Source: Thalassomonas actiniarum
GTDB taxonomy: Bacteria > Pseudomonadota > Gammaproteobacteria > Enterobacterales > Alteromonadaceae
Reading direction: 5' to 3'
DNA: 64,000 bases
Assembly: GCF_000948975.2 (NCBI RefSeq)
Contig: NZ_CP059735.1
Location: 5,206,603-5,270,602 of the forward strand
Positions 58,374-64,000 of the stretch are shown piece by piece. The position numbers and the translations under genes are program-made. The notes below the pieces were generated by a model. It did not search any database, was not told the origin of the DNA, and saw only the letters and a program-made list of their open reading frames with translations. The first letter of the stretch is position 1. Each line of letters starts with the position of its first letter.

Positions 58374-59182
58374 TATTTACCCGCCCCTGTGCCGATAAGC
58401 TCTTCCCGGTAAGGGGCGGCGTTGAAGTGAAACGGCACCGGGCCATCAGAGTCGCCGTTAATAAACTGGCGCACCAGCGGCGATGTCTGCCGGTTAATTT
58501 GCTCCGGCGTACCGTGACCGATAATTTTTTTCTCGGCGATAATATAGATATAATCGGCGATACTCATCACCTCAGGCACATCATGGGAGACCACCACAGA
58601 GGTTAAACCCAGGGCATCCGCCAGGGAACGGATCAACCGTACGATAACTCCCATGGAAATAGGATCTTGCCCGGCAAACGGCTCATCATAAAGGATAAGC
58701 TCGGGATCTAAGGCAATGGCCCGGGCCAGGGCGGCACGGCGCGCCATACCGCCGGATAATTCACTGGGTTTAAGGTGCCGGGCACCGCGCAGGCCAACCG
58801 CTTCAAGCTTCATCAGCACCATTTTTTCAATCAGGGCCTCGGATAACTGGCTGTGCTCACGCATCGGAAAGGCGATATTGTCATAAACCGACATATCGCT
58901 GAATAAGGCGCCGCTTTGAAACAACATGCTCATGCGTTTGCGGGTTTCATACAAGGCATTGCGCGATAACGCCGGAATGTTCTGGCCGTCAAATAGAATC
59001 TTACCACTTTGCGGTTTCAACTGGCCGCCGATCAGACGCAGCAGCGTGGTTTTCCCTATCCCGCTGGGCCCCATTATCGCCGTGACTTTTCCTTTTGGGA
59101 TCGACAAACTGATATCATCATAAATGACACGTTCATCCCGTTTAAACGTGATATTTTGAATATCAACTAAAGTTTTTGGCAT
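58373..59182 (-). CDS. mlaF: MlaF, ATPase subunit of the phospholipid transporter
   Basis: 269 residues. ABC ATPase with Walker [13 protein letters not shown]-loop MLFQSGALF, signature [15 protein letters not shown], Walker [15 protein letters not shown] and H-loop VVSHDVPE. It powers phospholipid movement by MlaE/MlaD at the inner membrane. First gene of the leftward mla-ibaG-murA operon. The ribosome binding site is weak. The divergent yrbG gene starts 343 bases away, as in enteric bacteria. Confidence 0.97.
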   Translation of the reverse strand: MPKTLVDIQNITFKRDERVIYDDISLSIPKGKVTAIMGPSGIGKTTLLRLIGGQLKPQSGKILFDGQNIPALSRNALYETRKRMSMLFQSGALFSDMSVYDNIAFPMREHSQLSEALIEKMVLMKLEAVGLRGARHLKPSELSGGMARRAALARAIALDPELILYDEPFAGQDPISMGVIVRLIRSLADALGLTSVVVSHDVPEVMSIADYIYIIAEKKIIGHGTPEQINRQTSPLVRQFINGDSDGPVPFHFNAAPYREELIGTGAGK

Positions 59183-59525
59183 CTTCTAGGTCTTAACTTC
59201 AAACTTGGTGAAAAATTTTTTTGCGGCATTTTACCCCAGCACAGGAATTACTGCATCAGCAAATCGTAATTAAATATGTCGTTTTGATGTAAGATTTTGT
59301 TCATTTTTGTAAGTTTTACTTGATAGGCGCCCCGAAGACAGTTGTTACAAAATAAAAGTCACAATTACCGCGCTTTCAGGGTAAGATCATCGGTCGGCAT
59401 CAAAAATTGGTTATTTTTTAACTAACAACTTTTAATAATTGGATTTTTTTATCCTCATTCACTATTTTTGCTTTTTTTTTTTACTGCAACCAGCGACAAT
59501 TTAGGCTGATATTCGGGAGTCGTAG
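59183..59525. other. divergent promoter region between mlaF and the antiporter gene
   Basis: 343 AT-rich bases with several T-runs. No gene or clear structured element is visible. Promoters for both operons must lie here, but no convincing -35/-10 pair stands out. The rightward gene has a GGGAG ribosome binding site just before its ATG. Confidence 0.5.
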
Positions 59526-60509
59526 ATGTTAGTTCAAATAATTATCTTACTGGGGTCATTGGTGGCCCTGGTATGGAGCGCAGACAAATTTGTTTTTGGC
59601 GCTTCTTCATTAGCAAGGAATCTTGGGGTTACCCCTATGGTGATCGGCCTGACCATAGTGGCCATGGGCTCTTCTGCACCGGAAATGATGGTGGCAGGCA
59701 CAGCATCCTTTCAAGGAAATCCGGATACCGCCGTAGGTAACGCCATAGGCTCCAATATCACCAATATTGCCCTGGTACTGGGGATCACCGCTTTATTCCA
59801 GCCCCTGATAGTGTCTTCAAAAACCATTAAACGCGAAATCCCGCTGGTATTGGCCATTACCGCCCTGGCTTACGCCATGTTATTCGACCATGAGCTTAGT
59901 TTTATTGAAGGCCTGATTTTAATGATAGGTTTTGCCACCTATATCATTACCTTGCTGCTGATCACCTTAAAAAGAAGAAAAGAGCACCCGATAGACGATC
60001 CCATGATCCTGGAAGCGGAGCAGGAAGTGCCTGAGGGAGTCAGCCTGGGCAGTTCCATTTTGTGGCTGGTGGTCGGCATAATCGTACTGCCGTTAAGCGC
60101 CAACTTCCTGGTGGACTCTTCGGTATTTATCGCCAAAGCATTCGGTATCAGCGATCTGGTCATAGGGTTAACCATTATTGCCATCGGCACCAGTTTACCT
60201 GAACTTGCCGCCAGCATCATGAGCCTGATCAAAAAAGAAGACGACCTGGCACTGGGTAATATTATCGGTTCGAATATTTTTAATATTTTGGCGGTATTGT
60301 CCCTGCCGGGACTCATTGCCCCCGGCGCCATAGATGCCCACGCCGCCACCCGGGACGCACCTTATATGTTAGGCGTCACCCTGCTGCTGATCCTGTTATG
60401 TTTCAGCCGCCAGCGCGGTGCATTCAGGGTAGGCCGGACGAAAGGCGGCATACTGCTGGGCTGTTTTATTGCCTACCAGTACATTCTTTTTAGCCAGTTA
60501 AGTCATTGA
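59526..60509 (+). CDS. yrbG: calcium/sodium antiporter of the CaCA family
   Basis: 327 residues with about ten membrane segments arranged as two inverted halves. Each half carries the ion-binding alpha repeat: GSSAPEMMVAGTASFQGN with VGNAIGSNITNIALVLG in the first, and GTSLPELAASIMSLIKKE with LGNIIGSNIFNILAVL in the second. The acidic residues in the two PE motifs are the expected calcium and sodium ligands. It exchanges calcium or other cations for sodium or protons at the inner membrane. It lies immediately upstream of kdsD, as in E. coli, but its activity is not needed for Kdo synthesis. Confidence 0.95.
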   Translation: MLVQIIILLGSLVALVWSADKFVFGASSLARNLGVTPMVIGLTIVAMGSSAPEMMVAGTASFQGNPDTAVGNAIGSNITNIALVLGITALFQPLIVSSKTIKREIPLVLAITALAYAMLFDHELSFIEGLILMIGFATYIITLLLITLKRRKEHPIDDPMILEAEQEVPEGVSLGSSILWLVVGIIVLPLSANFLVDSSVFIAKAFGISDLVIGLTIIAIGTSLPELAASIMSLIKKEDDLALGNIIGSNIFNILAVLSLPGLIAPGAIDAHAATRDAPYMLGVTLLLILLCFSRQRGAFRVGRTKGGILLGCFIAYQYILFSQLSH

Positions 60510-60557
60510 TAACAGTCGTAGCCCTAACAGGTTCGAGAAAAGTGCCAAGAAAGTGTC

Positions 60558-61523
60558 ATGAAAAATTTTAAGCAATTAGCAAAAAATGTCCTGAAAATTG
60601 AGCAGCAAGCCGTAGCTGAACTGGATCAATATATTGACGACGGTTTTGAAACCGCCTGTCAGCTGATGTATCACTGCAAAGGCCGGGTCATTGTTATCGG
60701 TATGGGTAAGTCCGGCCATATCGGCGGTAAAATCGCCGCAACGATGGCCAGTACCGGCACCCCGTCCTTTTTTGTTCACCCGGGAGAGGCCAGCCACGGC
60801 GACCTGGGCATGATCACCAGCGATGATGTCGTGCTTTGTATTTCCAATTCCGGTGAAACCAGCGAAGTCTTGGCCATAATCCCGGTGATCAAGCGCATCG
60901 GCAGCAAGCTTATTGCCATGACCGGCGAGCCCTTGTCTACCCTGGCAAAACTTTCCGACACCCATGTCTGCATCAAGGTCTCCCAGGAAGCCTGCCCGCT
61001 GGGACTGGCGCCGACTTCCAGCACCACCGCAACCCTGGTGATGGGCGATGCCCTGGCGGTGGCGCTGTTAAACGCCCGTGGCTTTACCGCAGATGATTTT
61101 GCCCTGTCCCACCCCGGCGGCAGTTTAGGCAAACGCCTGTTGCTGCGCCTGGGAGATATTATGCACCGGGATGAACGGCTGCCTGTGGTCACGGATAAAG
61201 CTTTTATTAAAGATGCCCTGGTGGAGATGTCCCTGAAAGGGTTAGGCATGACCGCAGTCACCAACAAACAGGGTGAGTTGGCCGGGTTATTTACCGATGG
61301 CGATCTTAGACGCATACTTGATGATAAAATCGATATCCATCAGGATAATATCGCCTCGGTGATGACCATATCCCCGACCACCGCCCATAGCGATATGCTG
61401 GCGGCAGAAGCCTTGAAGATAATGGAAGACAAAAAAATCAACGGCCTGATCATCGTCGATGAAAATAACAAACCTGTGGGCGCCATGAATATGCATGACT
61501 TACTGAAATCGGGAGTGCTCTAA
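60558..61523 (+). CDS. kdsD: arabinose-5-phosphate isomerase
   Basis: 321 residues. N-terminal SIS sugar-isomerase domain with VIGMGKSGHIGGKIAATMAS, HPGEASHGDLGMI and CISNSGETSEV, followed by two CBS domains (DIMHRDERLPVV and VMTISPTTA). It converts ribulose-5-phosphate to arabinose-5-phosphate, the first step to Kdo of the lipopolysaccharide core. The His and Glu in the SIS pocket are present. Its stop codon overlaps the kdsC start (TAATG), indicating coupled expression of consecutive pathway enzymes. Confidence 0.97.
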   Translation: MKNFKQLAKNVLKIEQQAVAELDQYIDDGFETACQLMYHCKGRVIVIGMGKSGHIGGKIAATMASTGTPSFFVHPGEASHGDLGMITSDDVVLCISNSGETSEVLAIIPVIKRIGSKLIAMTGEPLSTLAKLSDTHVCIKVSQEACPLGLAPTSSTTATLVMGDALAVALLNARGFTADDFALSHPGGSLGKRLLLRLGDIMHRDERLPVVTDKAFIKDALVEMSLKGLGMTAVTNKQGELAGLFTDGDLRRILDDKIDIHQDNIASVMTISPTTAHSDMLAAEALKIMEDKKINGLIIVDENNKPVGAMNMHDLLKSGVL

Positions 61524-62068
61524 TGAATACCTTATATGGTCAGGTAAAAAAGCAAATTCTGGACAAAGCCGCGCAAGTCAAATTACTGGTGTGTGATGTC
61601 GACGGGGTATTTTCCGACGGCCGTATCTACCTGGGCAACGACGGCGAAGAACTGAAAGCCTTTCATACCAAAGACGGTTTTGGCATCAAAGCCTTAGGGG
61701 CAAGCGGCGTCGATATCGCCATTATCACCGGCAGACGTTCCAATATCGTAACCCAACGCATGCAGGCACTGAATGTCAGGCATATTATCCAGGGAGAAGA
61801 AGATAAGTTTCCCGCGTTAACCGCCCTGGCGGAGCAGCAGGAACTGAACCTGGATGAAATTGCCTATATCGGCGACGACATTCCGGATCTGGCCTGCATC
61901 TCAAATGTCGGTCTGGGGATCGCAGTCCTTGATGCCCACCCGAGCGTACTTAACGGCGCCGACTATATCACCTTTACCCGCGGCGGTTTTGGCGCGGTAC
62001 GTGAAGTCTGCGATCTCATCATGTTAAGCCAGGGCACTCTTGCCGGGGCAAAAGGTGCCAGTGTATGA
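61523..62068 (+). CDS. kdsC: 3-deoxy-manno-octulosonate-8-phosphate phosphatase
   Basis: 181 residues. HAD phosphatase of the small C0 type: VCDVDGVFSDG with the nucleophile and acid Asp residues, ITGRRSNIV as motif II, a conserved Lys in the EEDKFPAL region, and IGDDIPDL binding magnesium. It removes the phosphate from Kdo-8-phosphate to release Kdo in the cytoplasm and acts as a tetramer. Overlaps kdsD upstream and lptC downstream (ATGA). Confidence 0.97.
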   Translation: MNTLYGQVKKQILDKAAQVKLLVCDVDGVFSDGRIYLGNDGEELKAFHTKDGFGIKALGASGVDIAIITGRRSNIVTQRMQALNVRHIIQGEEDKFPALTALAEQQELNLDEIAYIGDDIPDLACISNVGLGIAVLDAHPSVLNGADYITFTRGGFGAVREVCDLIMLSQGTLAGAKGASV

Positions 62069-62631
62069 GCCGATTATCGGTTTTAGCGCTGATCTTTTTT
62101 TTATCAAGCGTCTTGCTCTATGGCGTAGCCGAATGGCGCTCGTCCCTGGTGGAACAAACCGATGCCATCGACAGCGAGTTGATCCCGGATTTTATCGCCG
62201 AAGCACTGAAAAGCGATATTTACGATATCTCCGGCAAGCTCTCCCATAAAATCGATGCCCAGCGCATGGAGCATTATGCCAGCCTGGAGTTCACCCATTT
62301 CGAATTCCCCAACTATACCTTATACCCGAAAAATGAATCCTCGCCCTGGAAAGTCAGTGCAAATGAAGCAACTTTATATAATAACAATAGGGTTATTCTG
62401 GAAAATCGGGTACGCTTGTTAGCAACAGCACCAGAAAGTCTGGTAAAAGAGATTCATTGCAAATACTTAGAATTAGATTTGAATACCAACATCATCAGCT
62501 CAGAGCAAACGGTAGTGATCAAAGGAAAAGATTTCACTATGCACGGCTCCGGGCTGATAATAGACCTAAACACTAAACAGATGACACTTACTGAACATGT
62601 CCAGACCATTTATGAAAAATCTAGCCGCTAG
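62065..62631 (+). CDS. lptC: LptC, lipopolysaccharide export bridge protein
   Basis: 188 residues. A single N-terminal membrane helix (LSVLALIFFLSSVLLYGVA) anchors a periplasmic beta-jellyroll domain containing HFEFPNYTLYPKNESSPWKV and VVIKGKDFTMHGSGLIIDL. LptC takes lipopolysaccharide from LptB2FG and hands it to LptA. Its start overlaps the kdsC stop and its end overlaps lptA by about 20 bases, so the Kdo and export genes are translated as a tightly coupled unit. Confidence 0.95.
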   Translation: MSRLSVLALIFFLSSVLLYGVAEWRSSLVEQTDAIDSELIPDFIAEALKSDIYDISGKLSHKIDAQRMEHYASLEFTHFEFPNYTLYPKNESSPWKVSANEATLYNNNRVILENRVRLLATAPESLVKEIHCKYLELDLNTNIISSEQTVVIKGKDFTMHGSGLIIDLNTKQMTLTEHVQTIYEKSSR

Positions 62632-63118
62632 TTTGCTGCTGATCACCTCGGTAATCGCCGTGCCGGGCGTTAACGCCGCCAAGGCGGATTTTGAGCAGAG
62701 AATAAAAATAGACTCTGACCGCCAGGCCGCCGATTTAAAAAACAAAATCGCCAGCTACCTCGATAATGTCAGAATTACCCAGGGCTCTTTGGTGATCAAT
62801 GCCGATATCGTCCAGGTATTCGGCGAAAAAGACAGCGACGTGAAAACCTATCTGGCCAAAGGCAACCCGGCCACCTTCGAGCAGTTGCTCGATGACGGCA
62901 ACATGATCAATTTGCAGGCGGACGAAATCAAATATGAGCCGGGCAAGAATATGATCACTATCTCCGGCCATGCCCTGTTGCGCCAACAGGACAGCCAGGT
63001 CAGCGGCAGCAGGATCACCTACAATACCCTGACCGAACAGCTCAGCGCAGAAAGCGATAAAAATGAACGTGTTACCACGATATTAGAACCCGAAAGCAAA
63101 GATAAAGACAAAAATTAA
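62612..63118 (+). CDS. lptA: LptA, periplasmic lipopolysaccharide bridge protein
   Basis: About 168 residues from the ATG at 62612, chosen over the upstream ATG at 62597 because it begins a clean signal peptide (MKNLAASLLLITSVIAVPG, cleavage after VNA). The mature protein is one beta-jellyroll repeat: IKIDSDRQAADLKNKIASYL, VRITQGSLVINADIVQVF, then INLQADEIKYEPGKNMITIS and GSRITYNTLTEQLSAE. It forms the periplasmic bridge between LptC and LptD. The tail is highly charged. It ends 3 bases before lptB. Confidence 0.95.
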   Translation: MKNLAASLLLITSVIAVPGVNAAKADFEQRIKIDSDRQAADLKNKIASYLDNVRITQGSLVINADIVQVFGEKDSDVKTYLAKGNPATFEQLLDDGNMINLQADEIKYEPGKNMITISGHALLRQQDSQVSGSRITYNTLTEQLSAESDKNERVTTILEPESKDKDKN

Positions 63119-63121
63119 TCT

Positions 63122-63853
63122 ATGAGCAAAGCAACCTTAGCCGCACAAGGGCTGGCAAAAGCCTATAAAGGCCGTAAAGTGGTAAAAAATGTCAGCCTGC
63201 AGGTCTCTTCCGGGCAAATCGTCGGCTTACTGGGCCCCAACGGCGCAGGCAAAACCACGTCTTTTTATATGATCGTCGGTTTAGTGGCTAACGACAGCGG
63301 CAATATCACCCTGGATGACGAAGATCTGACGTTAGCGCCTATGCATGAACGGGCACGCAAAGGCATAGGTTATTTACCACAGGAAGCTTCTATTTTCAGG
63401 AAATTAACCGTTTATGACAATATCATGGCGATACTGCAAACCCAGAAACAGCTCAGCGGAGTCGAGCGGGAGCAGAAACTGGAACATTTGCTGGAAGAAT
63501 TTAATATCGGCCATATCAAGGATAATACCGGTATGAGCCTGTCCGGCGGCGAACGTCGCCGGGTAGAAATAGCCAGAGCACTGGCGGCGGATCCAAAGTT
63601 TATTTTGCTTGATGAACCCTTCGCCGGAGTTGACCCTATTTCTGTAGGTGATATAAAGAAGATAATAATACATTTAAAACAGCGCGGCATTGGCATATTA
63701 ATTACCGATCACAACGTCAGGGAAACCCTGGATGTATGTGAACATGCTTATATCGTCAGCCACGGAGAATTAATCGCACAAGGCAATGCAGATCAAATAC
63801 TTGCAAATCAGCAGGTAAGAGATGTATACCTAGGAGAGCAATTCACGCTATAG
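63122..63853 (+). CDS. lptB: LptB, ATPase of the lipopolysaccharide exporter
   Basis: 243 residues. ABC ATPase with Walker [14 protein letters not shown]-loop [18 protein letters not shown], signature [16 protein letters not shown], Walker [14 protein letters not shown] and H-loop ITDHNV, all matching LptB closely. A dimer drives LptFG to extract lipopolysaccharide from the inner membrane. Last complete gene in the window. Confidence 0.98.
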   Translation: MSKATLAAQGLAKAYKGRKVVKNVSLQVSSGQIVGLLGPNGAGKTTSFYMIVGLVANDSGNITLDDEDLTLAPMHERARKGIGYLPQEASIFRKLTVYDNIMAILQTQKQLSGVEREQKLEHLLEEFNIGHIKDNTGMSLSGGERRRVEIARALAADPKFILLDEPFAGVDPISVGDIKKIIIHLKQRGIGILITDHNVRETLDVCEHAYIVSHGELIAQGNADQILANQQVRDVYLGEQFTL

Positions 63854-64000
63854 TTAGGTATAAGTTATGCCGCTACATTGGCAATGCCGCTAATGAGTTA
63901 ACAGACTATTTGGTTAGACGTGGATTTTTGGTTAAATATTATTGGGTTAGTGCCTCTTTGATCAGAGACTTTTTCCTTGTAGACCAATAAAACAAACGTT
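63854..64000. other. region after lptB, no complete gene
   Basis: 147 bases with no gene start or clear terminator that I can defend. In related bacteria rpoN usually follows lptB, so its start probably lies just beyond the window. Confidence 0.4.

Overview
The window looks like part of the chromosome of a marine gammaproteobacterium of the Alteromonadales, most likely Colwelliaceae and possibly a Thalassomonas-like genus. This is inferred from gene order, codon use and the very large peptide synthetase genes; no taxonomic search was possible. The right end is conserved core genome. murA, ibaG and mlaBCDEF run leftward, and a yrbG-type antiporter, kdsD, kdsC, lptC, lptA and lptB run rightward, in the same divergent layout as in Escherichia coli. 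These genes serve peptidoglycan precursor synthesis, phospholipid trafficking to the outer membrane, and lipopolysaccharide (Kdo) synthesis and export.

The middle (about 18.2-53.1 kb) is a leftward non-ribosomal peptide synthetase (NRPS) operon: three synthetases (4828, 1154 and 5041 residues) and a cyclic-peptide-type ABC exporter. I read nine modules: C-A(Asp)-T-E, C-A(Thr)-T, C-A-T, C-FkbH-T, then docking-C-A-T, then C-A(Tyr)-T, C-A-T, C-A(no Asp235)-T, C-A-T-E-TE. The FkbH-like module in mid-line predicts a glycerate-type unit and therefore a backbone ester (depsipeptide). One adenylation domain lacks the usual alpha-amino-binding Asp. The first gene starts with TTG behind a strong ribosome binding site. 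Its 800-base leader has three copies of a decamer and a perfect 12-base palindrome.

The left part (about 1.1-14.1 kb) is a leftward eight-gene locus that I do not recognise as any described system. It encodes a protein with two lamin-tail-like domains, two membrane proteins that appear to share a C-terminal membrane domain, a lipoprotein, a small helical protein, a methyl-accepting chemotaxis-type receptor, and two giant paralogous proteins. The giants have a polymerase-beta-like nucleotidyltransferase signature (GGSS/GKSS, then DxD, then a later DISIPRR strand). One also carries an OTU-like Cys protease motif with its His motif before the Cys, as in a circular permutation. A clear intrinsic terminator divides the locus after its second gene.

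Between these two regions are two tandem EF-hand proteins, a candidate short structured RNA, a PlsC-type acyltransferase with a winged-helix-like tail, an exported glutaredoxin-like protein and small membrane proteins, one of which appears frameshifted. I found no rRNA or tRNA genes, CRISPR arrays, insertion sequences or prophage genes.
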